Assembly: GCF_003264365.1 (NCBI RefSeq)
Contig: NZ_PYAK01000006.1
Span: 161,967-225,966, forward strand
Direction of reading: 5' to 3'
DNA: 64,000 nucleotides
Source: Micromonospora noduli
Lineage (GTDB): Bacteria; Actinomycetota; Actinomycetes; Mycobacteriales; Micromonosporaceae
Each line of letters begins with the position of its first letter. The stretch's first letter is position 1. Below are positions 50,940 to 58,799 of this stretch, in pieces. Made by a program: the position numbers and the translations under genes. The notes under the pieces are model-generated. The model was not told the DNA's origin. It was given only the letters and a program-made list of their open reading frames with translations, and made no database searches.

Positions 50940-51899
50940 ATGGTGGAGACCTCGGTGCGGCTGCTGCGGTTGCTGACTCTCCTGCAGGTGCGCCGGGAGT
51001 GGTCCGGAGCGGAGCTGGCCGAGCGGCTCGCGGTCACCACCCGCACGGTACGCACGGATGTGGAGCGGCTGCGGGTGCTGGGCTACCAGATCGAGTCACA
51101 CCCGGGGGTCGCCGGCGGCTACCGGCTCGGTGCCGGGTCGGCGCTGCCACCGCTGCTGCTCGACGACGACGAGGCCGTGGCGGTGGCCGTCGGGCTGCGG
51201 GCCGCGGCGGGCGGCTCGGTGACCGGCATCGAGGAGACCTCGCTGCGGGCGTTGGCCAAGCTGGAGCAGTCGCTGCCGTCACGGCTGCGGCACCGGGTGG
51301 ACGCCCTGCGCTCGGCGACGGTCTCCGCCGCCGGCGGTGGCCCGACAGTGGACGCCGACACGCTCACCGCCGTCTCCACGGCCGCGCACCGCCGGGAGCG
51401 GCTGCGGTTCGACTACGCCGGCCATGACGGCACGGTCAGCGTGCGCGACGTCGAGCCGTACCGTCTGGTCTACACCGGGCGGCGGTGGTACCTGCTGGGG
51501 TGGGACACCGACCGGGCCGACTGGCGGACGTTCCGCGCCGACCGGATCCAACCCCGGGTGCCGACCGGCCCACGCTTCGCCCCGCGGGAGCCGCCAGGTG
51601 GCGACGGGGTCGCGCACGTGCTGCGCGGCGTCGGCTCCGCGGCCTGGCCACACCCCGCCCGGGTACGCCTGCACGCGTCGGCCGAGACCATGGCGCAGCG
51701 GATCCCCACCACGGCGGGCCTGCTGGAGGCGATCGACGAGCGGGCCTGCCTCCTGCACACGGGCGGCGAGTCGCTGGGCAATCTCGCCGCCTTCCTCGGC
51801 ACCCTGGCTGTCGATTTCGACGTGCTCGACCCACCGGAGCTGCGCGCCGTCATCCGGGACGTCGCCGCCCGGTTCGCTCGCGCCGCTCAGGTGTCGTAG
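50940..51899 (+). CDS. WYL-domain transcriptional regulator
   Basis: A 319-aa regulator like the one at 18439-19416: HTH_11 (LRLLTLLQVRREWSGAELAERLAVTTRTVRTDVERLRVLG), hinge HPGVAGGYRLGAGSALPPLLLDDDEAVAVAVGLR, then WYL (VEPYRLVYTGRRWYLLGWDTDRADWRTFRADR) and a C-terminal WCX-type region. ATG 50940 has no ribosome-binding site, so the message may be leaderless. It is divergent from the ribosomal-protection gene and may control it. Its 3' end overlaps the convergent gene by 13 bp. Confidence 0.88.
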   Translation: MVETSVRLLRLLTLLQVRREWSGAELAERLAVTTRTVRTDVERLRVLGYQIESHPGVAGGYRLGAGSALPPLLLDDDEAVAVAVGLRAAAGGSVTGIEETSLRALAKLEQSLPSRLRHRVDALRSATVSAAGGGPTVDADTLTAVSTAAHRRERLRFDYAGHDGTVSVRDVEPYRLVYTGRRWYLLGWDTDRADWRTFRADRIQPRVPTGPRFAPREPPGGDGVAHVLRGVGSAAWPHPARVRLHASAETMAQRIPTTAGLLEAIDERACLLHTGGESLGNLAAFLGTLAVDFDVLDPPELRAVIRDVAARFARAAQVS

Positions 51900-52348
51900 A
51901 GGCCGTCCCAGGGCGGATCGAAGCCCAGTTCGTCCGGAACGAACTCGGCGTGGTCCTCGCCGTCGTAGTCCGCTGAACCGTCTACCAGCCCGAAGACGTG
52001 CCCGTCGACCTCGACGTGGAACAGCCCGATCGAGATGTCGCCGAAGACCCGGCCGGGCAGCGCGTCGAGCCATTCGACGAGGCGAGCCTCGGCCCGATCG
52101 ACCGAGGCTTCCTCGTCTTCGCTGGTGCCGGCGAACCAGATGTCCGAGTCGGTGTGCACGCCGTCGGCGTCGAACCGGTGCAGCACCGCGTACCAGCGCT
52201 TGTGGCGATACCAGTCGTCTTCGGCTCCGGCACCATCCTCCAGCGTGGCGGTGACGGAGCCGAAGAACTGACCCTTGTCGTACCGGCCGATGTTGCGAGT
52301 GTGGTAGTCGGGCTCGTACGCGATCGGCACGCGGTCGGGAATCGCCAT
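51887..52348 (-). CDS. Hypothetical acidic protein
   Basis: A 153-aa soluble acidic protein of no recognised family. It contains EPDYHTRNIGRYDKGQFFGSV, DWYRHKRWYAVLHRFDADGVHTDSDIWFAG-type sequence, SVDRAEARLVEWLDALP and a C-terminal EHAEFVPDELGFDPPWDGLYDT. It looks like a well-folded actinobacterial protein, but no motif suggests a function. It converges on the WYL gene with a 13-bp overlap. Confidence 0.7.
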   Translation of the reverse strand: MAIPDRVPIAYEPDYHTRNIGRYDKGQFFGSVTATLEDGAGAEDDWYRHKRWYAVLHRFDADGVHTDSDIWFAGTSEDEEASVDRAEARLVEWLDALPGRVFGDISIGLFHVEVDGHVFGLVDGSADYDGEDHAEFVPDELGFDPPWDGLYDT

Positions 52349-52371
52349 GGCGGGAGGCTACCGGGACGGTT

Positions 52372-53679
52372 CTAGGACTGCGGCACCAGCCGGAAGGACT
52401 GCGCCGCGGTGCCGTTGCAGGTGTATTGGACGAGCTGGACGCTGTCCGCCGTGGACGCTCCCGGCACGTCGAGACACTTTGCGCTGGACCGGTTGACCAG
52501 GCGGTAGTAGCCGGCGCCCTCGGGCTCGGCCCGCCACTGCTGGTTGTTTCCGCCGCTGTAGGACCAGAGCTGGATCGGCGCCGAGTCGGCGGTCGACCGG
52601 TTCGTCACGTCGAGCACCTGGGCGCTGTTGTTGCGGTTGTTGACCCGCAGGTACCCGCCGCTGGTCGGCGCGAACTGGTACTGCTGGGCGGTGCTGCTGT
52701 TGCACGCGTACTGCTGGATGGCGGTGCCGTTCGCGCTGGCCGCGGCCCGGGCGTCCACGCACTTGCCGCTGCCCCGGTTGACCACTGTGTGCCAGGCGGT
52801 CGGCGAGATGCCGTCGGACGGCGGGGGCGTGGTCGGTGGGACGGTGCCGACGCCCGCCAGCCAGTGCAGCCCGTCGATCAGCAGCTGGTTCTGTTGCGCG
52901 CTGTCGAAGGTGGAGGACAGCCCGGTGTTGGTGCTGTAGTTCATCGCGTTGTGGCCGAAGTTGGCGTAGAGCATCTTGTACTGCCGGTTGCTCCAGACCA
53001 GCGGGTAGTAGCCGCCGTACCAGGACTGGTTGGGGTCCGTGCCGACCGGGAAGCTGGACGGGTCGACCGAGGCGAGGATGTCGATGTTGGGGTTCTGCCG
53101 CAGGTCGTTGCTCCAGGAGTACCACTCGCTGATCGACGACGGGAACGTCGCCGGGAGGTTCCGGGTGGCGGCGTGGGTGCGGTTGTCGGCGCGCATCGTG
53201 ACCCGGGTGGGTCCCCAGGTGTTCGTCTGGAACGAGCCGGTGCCGAGGAAGGTGTTGTAGTACCAGCTCCAGCTCGACGGGTTGTCGGTCCACGCGCTGA
53301 CGTGGAAGCCCAGCCACGCCCCGCCGTTCTGCATGTACTGCTGGAACGCGGCCCGCTGCGCGGTGGGCGGCGCGTCGTCCAGGAACATGACGACCTTGTA
53401 CTGGGCCAGGTTGGCGGTGTTCAGCAGGCCCCAGTTGTTTGTGGCCTCCCAGGAGAAACCGTGCTGGGCGGCGGCCTGCGGGAACCAGGCCCGGGCGTCC
53501 TTGACGAAGTCGATGTGCGCGGCGTCCCAGGTGCCGTTGTAGAAGGCCAGGACCTTGAACGTCGGCGCGGCCTGCGCACTGCGCGAGGCGTTGACCGCGA
53601 GACCGGCGGTCAACGCGACGACCAGGGCGACGAATGCCGACAGGATCCGTCTGGTACGGGAGGAGAGTTCTGCGATCAC
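52372..53679 (-). CDS. Secreted ThuA-like protein with ricin-B (CBM13) domain
   Basis: A 435-aa exported protein: signal peptide (cleavage near AQA-AP), a ThuA-like class-I-amidotransferase fold at 40-270 (KVLAFYNGTWDAAHIDFVKDA; VVMFLDDAPPTAQRAAFQQYMQNGGAWLGFH), a Pro/Thr linker, and a ricin-type beta-trefoil at 295-435 (GKCVDARAAASANGTAIQQYAC; three Q-x-W/F-type repeats, QQYQF, QQWRA, QSFRL). ThuA-like proteins act in trehalose or sugar metabolism, and the trefoil binds polysaccharide. Starts at GTG 53679 after AAGGGA. Substrate unknown. Confidence 0.9.
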   Translation of the reverse strand: MIAELSSRTRRILSAFVALVVALTAGLAVNASRSAQAAPTFKVLAFYNGTWDAAHIDFVKDARAWFPQAAAQHGFSWEATNNWGLLNTANLAQYKVVMFLDDAPPTAQRAAFQQYMQNGGAWLGFHVSAWTDNPSSWSWYYNTFLGTGSFQTNTWGPTRVTMRADNRTHAATRNLPATFPSSISEWYSWSNDLRQNPNIDILASVDPSSFPVGTDPNQSWYGGYYPLVWSNRQYKMLYANFGHNAMNYSTNTGLSSTFDSAQQNQLLIDGLHWLAGVGTVPPTTPPPSDGISPTAWHTVVNRGSGKCVDARAAASANGTAIQQYACNSSTAQQYQFAPTSGGYLRVNNRNNSAQVLDVTNRSTADSAPIQLWSYSGGNNQQWRAEPEGAGYYRLVNRSSAKCLDVPGASTADSVQLVQYTCNGTAAQSFRLVPQS

Positions 53680-53837
53680 CTGATCGTCCCTTCGGTCGGG
53701 ACGCGCGCCGCCGCGTCGATGTGCATCTGTTCACAAGGTTTACAGATAGATGGAAGGTTATGCGCTCCGGTTGGGCGGCGTCAATCGTGGGGCGGCCGAT
53801 CGGGTGGGATTCCTACGGCAACGGGTACCCCGGCCGG

Positions 53838-55025
53838 ATGACCAGCCCGGACGCCGTCGACGTCGACCAGCCGCTCGCCGTGGACGTACCCACCGCGCCG
53901 CACGACGCCAGCGGAGAACGGGTGCCGACCCGCGACCTGGCCGGCCTCGCGCCGCCGGCCCGGCCGGCGCGCCGCTGGACCCCGAGCAGGGTGGTGGCCA
54001 CCCCCGCCGCGCTCGACCACCCGCACGGCCAACGGATCGTCGAGCGGGTGCGGGCGCTCGGCATCGAGGTGGAACACCTGCGCGCCAACCGGCTCACCGG
54101 GGTACGCGGGCAGACCGACCGGGAGACCTACGCCCGGGCCAAGTCGACAATGGCGATCGTGGTGAGCCCACCCTCGCGGCGCGTCCTGCAACCCATCGCG
54201 CCCAGCGCGGACTGGCGGGTCGACCTGGCCGAGGGCTGCCCTGCACACTGCCAGTACTGCTACCTCGCCGGATCCCTGTCCGGCCCACCGGTGACCCGGG
54301 TGTACGCGGACCTCGACGACATCCTCGCCGGGCTGGCCGCGTACGCCGGGCGCGGCACGGTGACCAGCCGCAACGCGCGACGCGCCGACGAGGGCACCAC
54401 CTTCGAGGCGTCCTGTTACACCGACCCGCTCGCCCTGGAGCACCTGACCGGCAGTTGGCGGCGCGCGGTGCAGCACTTCGCCGACTGGGACGCCCCCGTG
54501 CAACTGCGCTGGACCACCAAGTACGCCGACGTGGACACCTTCGTGGGGCTGCCGCACGCCGGCCGGACCCGGGTCCGCTTCAGCGTCAACTGCGCCCCGG
54601 TAAGCGTTCGGTTCGAGGGTGGCACCGCCCGGGTGCCGGACCGGCTGGCCGCGCTGCGCCGGCTCGCCCTCGACGGCTACCCGGTCGGGCTGACCATCGC
54701 GCCGATCATCGCGCTGCCGGACTGGCGGGAGCGCTACGGCGAACTGCTCGACGAGGTCCGCGCGGCGGTCGACGGGGTGCCGGACCTGGACCTGACCGCC
54801 GAGCTGATCACCCACCGGTTCACGCCGGGCAGCAAGGAGGTGCTGCTCGGCTGGTACCCGCGCACCCGGCTGGAGATGGACGAGGAGTCCCGCACCCGCA
54901 AGCACGGCAAGTTCGGCGCGGTGAAGTACGTCTACCCTCGTGAGCAGATGGCCGAGCTGCGCGACTGGTTCACCGCCGAACTCACCGCCCGCGTGCCCGC
55001 CTGCCGAATCCTCTACTGGACCTGA
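53838..55025 (+). CDS. Spore photoproduct lyase-family radical SAM protein
   Basis: A 395-aa protein. The radical SAM cluster motif is CPAHCQYCYLAG (CxxxCxxC) near residue 137; SPL hallmarks follow: TFEASCYTDPLALEHLTG, RWTTKYADVD, GLTIAPIIALPDWRERYG, ITHRFTPGSKEVL and FGAVKYVYP. SPL reverses the spore thymine dimer with SAM. The 90-residue N-terminal part before the cluster is longer than in Bacillus SplB. ATG 53838 lacks a clear ribosome-binding site, and a longer start cannot be ruled out. Confidence 0.88.
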   Translation: MTSPDAVDVDQPLAVDVPTAPHDASGERVPTRDLAGLAPPARPARRWTPSRVVATPAALDHPHGQRIVERVRALGIEVEHLRANRLTGVRGQTDRETYARAKSTMAIVVSPPSRRVLQPIAPSADWRVDLAEGCPAHCQYCYLAGSLSGPPVTRVYADLDDILAGLAAYAGRGTVTSRNARRADEGTTFEASCYTDPLALEHLTGSWRRAVQHFADWDAPVQLRWTTKYADVDTFVGLPHAGRTRVRFSVNCAPVSVRFEGGTARVPDRLAALRRLALDGYPVGLTIAPIIALPDWRERYGELLDEVRAAVDGVPDLDLTAELITHRFTPGSKEVLLGWYPRTRLEMDEESRTRKHGKFGAVKYVYPREQMAELRDWFTAELTARVPACRILYWT

Positions 55026-55041
55026 CGCGCCCTTTCGCGGG

Positions 55042-55548
55042 CTAGACGCCGACGGTGCCGTCGACGCCCTCACGGAGAAGATCGGCGTGGCCGTTGTGCC
55101 GGGCGTACTCGTGAATCAGGTGCAGCATCACCAGCCGCAGTGACACGGTCTCTCCGGAGCGGGCGTTGAGGCCGGTCACGTCGAGCGACGCGGCCGCCCG
55201 CTCGATCCGGCGGGCATGCGCGACCTCACGCTCCCAGGCGTCGAACGCCTCTGCCCGAGTGGCCGAGGTGGCGTCGTACGCCTGCTGGAAGTCGCCGGTC
55301 TCCGACCAGACCAACCCGATGTCCTCGCCGTCGATGACCCGCCGGAACCAGGCGCGCTCCACCTCGGCCAGGTGTCGCACCAGGCCGAGCAGGGACAGCG
55401 CGGAGGGCGGCATCGACTGCCGACGCAGGTCCTCGTCGGACAAACCCGCGCACTTGAGGGCCAGCGTGGCGCGGTGGAAGTCGAGGAACGCGCGCAGCGT
55501 CTCCCGCTCGTCGCCGGTAACCGGGGGGCCGATCCGTTCAGTGGTCAT
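55042..55548 (-). CDS. DinB-family (DUF664) protein
   Basis: A 168-aa four-helix DinB/YfiT-fold protein: RETLRAFLDFHRATLALKCAGLSDEDLRRQSMPPSALSLLGLVRHLAEVERAWFRRV and the C-terminal LRLVMLHLIHEYARHNGHADLLRE giving three His for a metal site. Metal-dependent thiol transfer is the usual guess for the family; the substrate is unknown. ATG 55548 is used; ATG 55560 would add four residues. Convergent with the SPL gene (16-bp gap). Confidence 0.88.
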   Translation of the reverse strand: MTTERIGPPVTGDERETLRAFLDFHRATLALKCAGLSDEDLRRQSMPPSALSLLGLVRHLAEVERAWFRRVIDGEDIGLVWSETGDFQQAYDATSATRAEAFDAWEREVAHARRIERAAASLDVTGLNARSGETVSLRLVMLHLIHEYARHNGHADLLREGVDGTVGV

Positions 55549-55625
55549 TGAAACGATCATGCCGGATGGCACGGGCGGCCGCGGTGCCGGGACGGGGGTC
55601 AGGGCCGCGGGGCTGGACCTGACGG

Positions 55626-56468
55626 TCAGCCGACCGACGAGCGGGCGACGGGCGCGGCGAAGAAGGTGTCCGGGTACGGCTCGTCGCGCAGGCTGTAGTG
55701 CCACCACTCGCGGTCGTAGTTGACGAACCCGGCGTCGGTCATCAGACGCTGCAACAACCGACGGTTGTCCCGCGCCGTCCCGGTGATGCGGGGGTCGGCG
55801 GTGTGCGCCCGCGAGTCGAAACAGTCGAAGCCCGTACCCATGTCGATGCTGTTGTCCGGGAAGCGTTGCCCGCGCGGCGCGGTGCAGGCGACCAGCGGTT
55901 GCCCGACCCGGTACGGAGGTTGGCTGGCGGCGGGCTCGTCGACCAGTGTCAGGTCCACTGTGCTGCCGCGGCTGTGCGCGGTGGGCGCGCCGATGTAACC
56001 GTCGGCGAAGAGCCGGTTCTTGGCCAGGTCCGGGTAGAACTCGGCCTTGGTCTGCTGCTCACCGGGGTGCTTCGACCAGGCGACGAAGTCGTCCACCGCC
56101 GGCTGCGGGCGGTAGCAGTCGTACACCTTGAGACTGTGCCCACCGGCCAGCGCGGCGTCCTGTACGCGGCGCAACGCCTCGGCCGCCTGCCGGGCGAGCA
56201 GGCACAGCGGCTCGCGGTAGCCGGTGATCGGTCGGCCGACGAAGTTGTGCGGGGTGGCGTACCGGATGTCGGCGTGGATGCGCGGGTCGAGGTCGGTCAG
56301 CACCACGAACCCCGGCAGTGGGGCTGCCACGGAGGTGGACGGGGTCGGCGCGGGTGTGGGGCTCGCCGACGTCGGCTGCGGCGTGGCCGGCGGGGGGCGG
56401 GGCTCCGGCCGCGAGCAGCCGCCGAGCAGCGCGGCGAGCGCGAGCACGACGGCCAGGCGGTAGCGCAC
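55626..56468 (-). CDS. D-alanyl-D-alanine dipeptidase-like lipoprotein (VanX/M15D)
   Basis: A 280-aa lipoprotein (lipobox LLGGC) with a Pro-rich linker and an M15D domain from residue 50: VVLTDLDPRIHADIRYATPHNFVG, VYDCYRPQPAVDDFVAWS, AHSRGSTVDLTLVD (zinc His and Asp), MGTGFDCFDSRAHTADP, and NYDREWWHYSL (catalytic Glu, zinc His). It cleaves D-Ala-D-Ala or similar peptidoglycan peptides outside the membrane. No vanH, vanA, vanR or vanS is nearby, so this is not a vancomycin cassette but a cell-wall recycling enzyme (inference). Confidence 0.9.
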   Translation of the reverse strand: MRYRLAVVLALAALLGGCSRPEPRPPPATPQPTSASPTPAPTPSTSVAAPLPGFVVLTDLDPRIHADIRYATPHNFVGRPITGYREPLCLLARQAAEALRRVQDAALAGGHSLKVYDCYRPQPAVDDFVAWSKHPGEQQTKAEFYPDLAKNRLFADGYIGAPTAHSRGSTVDLTLVDEPAASQPPYRVGQPLVACTAPRGQRFPDNSIDMGTGFDCFDSRAHTADPRITGTARDNRRLLQRLMTDAGFVNYDREWWHYSLRDEPYPDTFFAAPVARSSVG

Positions 56469-56537
56469 GAGTCCTGTCTATCAGCCCGGTTGGGGTAACC
56501 ATCCCAGGATCGATGTGGTCCGCAGACCGAAAGTAAC

Positions 56538-56561
56538 CGGAAAAACTCCGGAACTTTTCCG
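56538..56561. promoter_or_regulatory. Inverted repeat between dipeptidase and LacI genes
   Basis: CGGAAAA at 56538-56544 and TTTTCCG at 56555-56561 with a 10-bp spacer (itself containing CCGG), in the divergent spacer. Candidate LacI-family operator or transcription start region. Confidence 0.45.
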
Positions 56562-56707
56562 CAACTCAAGCGAACCTTCGAACGACCTGGCATGTCGTCA
56601 ACCCCCATCGGTGAGGCAAGATGGCGCGTGGAACGGGCACGCCGTTTCGGGACACACGGTGGGCGACGCCTGACGGTCGTTCCTCCGGCTCGGTGAAGGA
56701 GACGCGG

Positions 56708-57745
56708 GTGGGCGCGGACGACGGACGCAGGGTGACCATCACCGCGATCGCACGGGAGGCCGGGGTGTCGGTGCCGACCGTGTCACGGGTGCTCAACGGG
56801 CGCTCCGATGTGGCCCCGGACACCCGGGAGCGGGTCGAGGAGTTGTTGCGCCACCACGGCTACCGGCGTCGCACCAGCCGCAGCGTTCGCCGTGCCGGTC
56901 TCGTCGACCTGGTCTTCAACGACCTGGACAGCCCGTGGGCCGTGGAGATCATCCGGGGCGTGGAGGATGTCGGGCACGGCGCGGGCGTCGGCACTGTGGT
57001 CTCCGCGATCCACCGGCAGCCCACCGCGGCCCGGCAGTGGTTGCAGAACCTGCGCACCCGGGCCACCGACGGCGTCATTTTCGTGACCTCGCACCTGAGC
57101 CCGCCGCTGCACGCGCAGCTGCGTCGCCTCAACGTGCCGGTGGTGGTCGTGGACCCGGCCGGGGTGCCGGCCATGGACGTGCCGACGATCGGCGCCACCA
57201 ACTGGGCCGGCGGGCTCGCCGCGACCGAACACCTGCTCGCGATCGGGCACCGGCGCATCGGTTTCGTGGCCGGGCCGACGCACCTGCTGTGCAGCCGGGC
57301 CCGGCTTGACGGTTACCGGGCCGGGCTGGAGGCCGCCGGGGTGCCGGTGGACGACGCGTTGATCTACCCGGGCGACTTCTACCACGCCTCCGGGTTCTCC
57401 GGCGGGACGGCTCTGCTCGACCTCGCCGACCCGCCGACCGGCATCTTCGCCTCCAGCGACCAGATGGCCTTCGGCGTCTACGAGGCCATCCGGCGCCGGG
57501 GGCTCCGCGTGCCGGACGACGTGAGCGTGGTGGGGTTCGACGACCTGCCGGAAGCCCGCTGGGCCTCACCGCCACTGACCACCGTGCGCCAACCGTTGGT
57601 CGAGATGGGACGGTTGGCCGCCCGGACCGTGCTGCGCCTGGCCCAGGGCGAGGGCATCGACTCGCCCCGGGTGGAACTCGCCACCGAATTGGTCGTTCGG
57701 GACAGCACCGCCGCCCCGCTGACCGGGTCGCCCGCCTCGGCGTGA
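56708..57745 (+). CDS. LacI-family transcriptional regulator
   Basis: A 345-aa repressor: HTH and hinge helix at 8-60 (VTITAIAREAGVSVPTVSRVLNGRSDVAPDTRERVEEL) and a periplasmic-binding-like effector domain (LVDLVFNDLDSPWAVEIIRGVEDVG; FVAGPTHLLCSRARLDGYRAGLE; GIFASSDQMAFGVYEAIRRRGLRVPDDVSVVGFDD). GTG 56708 is the start because AAGGAG lies six bases upstream; earlier in-frame codons at 56621 and 56693 lack this. No sugar operon is adjacent, so its targets are probably elsewhere. Confidence 0.92.
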   Translation: MGADDGRRVTITAIAREAGVSVPTVSRVLNGRSDVAPDTRERVEELLRHHGYRRRTSRSVRRAGLVDLVFNDLDSPWAVEIIRGVEDVGHGAGVGTVVSAIHRQPTAARQWLQNLRTRATDGVIFVTSHLSPPLHAQLRRLNVPVVVVDPAGVPAMDVPTIGATNWAGGLAATEHLLAIGHRRIGFVAGPTHLLCSRARLDGYRAGLEAAGVPVDDALIYPGDFYHASGFSGGTALLDLADPPTGIFASSDQMAFGVYEAIRRRGLRVPDDVSVVGFDDLPEARWASPPLTTVRQPLVEMGRLAARTVLRLAQGEGIDSPRVELATELVVRDSTAAPLTGSPASA

Positions 57746-57758
57746 CGGCCGGAACTGC

Positions 57759-57807
57759 GTCGGAAACCGGTTGGACCGGTTCCGGTCCGTTCCCGAAAAT
57801 TCCGACG
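57759..57807. terminator. Nested inverted repeats after the LacI gene
   Basis: Outer CGTCGGAA (57759-57766) with TTCCGACG (57800-57807) enclose AACCGGT (57765-57771) and ACCGGTT (57775-57781). It may terminate LacI and, from the other side, the cyclophilin gene. GAAACCGGTT also resembles LacI-family operator cores. Confidence 0.4.
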
Positions 57808-57880
57808 AGGCCGGGCCCGACCGAGAGTCACCGACGGTGGACGCGGTGAGCGACCGACGGTCACCCACCGCGCCGCACGG

Positions 57881-58729
57881 TCAGTGGTGGTGGTGCCAGC
57901 GGACGGCCTTGCGGATGGTCACCGGCAGCGCGGGCGCGCCGTCGACCGGTGCCGGGTCCTCGGCGGTCGGTGCCACTCCCCCGGCGGCGATCCGGTCCAG
58001 CGTGGCCAGGCCGGCCCCGTCGACCTCGCCGAAGATCGTGTAGTTGGGGCGCAGCGCGGAGTTGGCGTAGACCAGGAAGAACTGGCTGCCGTTGGTGTCC
58101 GGCCCGGCGTTGGCCATGGCCAGCACACCCCGGGCGTACACCCGGCGCTCCCCGGTCGGGTCGGTGGGCGCGGGCGGCAGGTCGGTCGGCAACTCGTCGC
58201 GGTACCGGTAGCCCGGGCCGCCCTCACCGGTGCCGGACGGGTCACCGCACTGCAGCACGCTCAGCGTCGGGTACGCGGTGAGCCGGTGGCACGGGGTGCG
58301 GTCGTAGAACCGCTTGTTCACCAGGTGCAGGAAGCTCTGCACAGTGCACGGCGCGGCGGCCCGGTCCAGTGTCAGCCCGATCGGCCCGTGGTTGGTCGCC
58401 AGTGTCACCCGGACGCTGCCCCGGGCCGGGGTGCGCCGCGGGTCGGGCGGCAGCGGCACCGGCCGGGCCGCTGGCTCGTCCGGGGTCTCGGTGTACGCGC
58501 ACGGACCGTGGGTGGTGCGCGGTGGTCGGGTGGCGGCGTCGGCAGCGGCGGGCGGCGCGGCGGAGACGCGCACCGTGTCGGCTGACGGGCCCGGGGCGGC
58601 GAGCGCGGTGGCGGACGAGCCGACCACCAGCGCCCCGGCGAGCGCTGTCACCCCCGCGAGGCGGGTCAGGGCGCGCACCGGCCGGCGGGGTGCCGCCACT
58701 GCGGGGCGCGGTTCGAGTTCACTCGGCAC
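57881..58729 (-). CDS. Secreted cyclophilin-type peptidyl-prolyl isomerase
   Basis: A 282-aa exported PPIase: signal peptide (ALAGALVVGSSATALA), a disordered Pro/Ala-rich region to about residue 100, then cyclophilin fold (VRVTLATNHGPIGLTLDRAAAPCTVQSFLHLVNKRFYDRTPCHRL with catalytic Arg; GVLAMANAGPDTNGSQFFLVY; YTIFGEVDGAGLATLDRIAAGG). It helps fold exported proteins. The extreme C-terminus is RWHHHH, a natural His run that may bind metal. Convergent with LacI. Confidence 0.9.
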   Translation of the reverse strand: MPSELEPRPAVAAPRRPVRALTRLAGVTALAGALVVGSSATALAAPGPSADTVRVSAAPPAAADAATRPPRTTHGPCAYTETPDEPAARPVPLPPDPRRTPARGSVRVTLATNHGPIGLTLDRAAAPCTVQSFLHLVNKRFYDRTPCHRLTAYPTLSVLQCGDPSGTGEGGPGYRYRDELPTDLPPAPTDPTGERRVYARGVLAMANAGPDTNGSQFFLVYANSALRPNYTIFGEVDGAGLATLDRIAAGGVAPTAEDPAPVDGAPALPVTIRKAVRWHHHH

Positions 58730-58799
58730 AGGGATCCTCCTGGACTGGTGGTGCCAGAAAGACCGGAGTCTATGGAGGGTAGCGCCCGATGTCGATCCG

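Noticed and set aside
25850..53760. A shared promoter motif (TATCTGT-N-A) upstream of the M28 peptidase and the ThuA-ricin gene
   Set aside because: Only about 9 bases match and the surrounding sequence differs; two sites are too few to support a regulon.
55626..56468. Vancomycin-resistance cassette
   Set aside because: Only a VanX-like lipoprotein is present. VanX in resistance operons is cytosolic, and no vanH, vanA, vanR or vanS is nearby.
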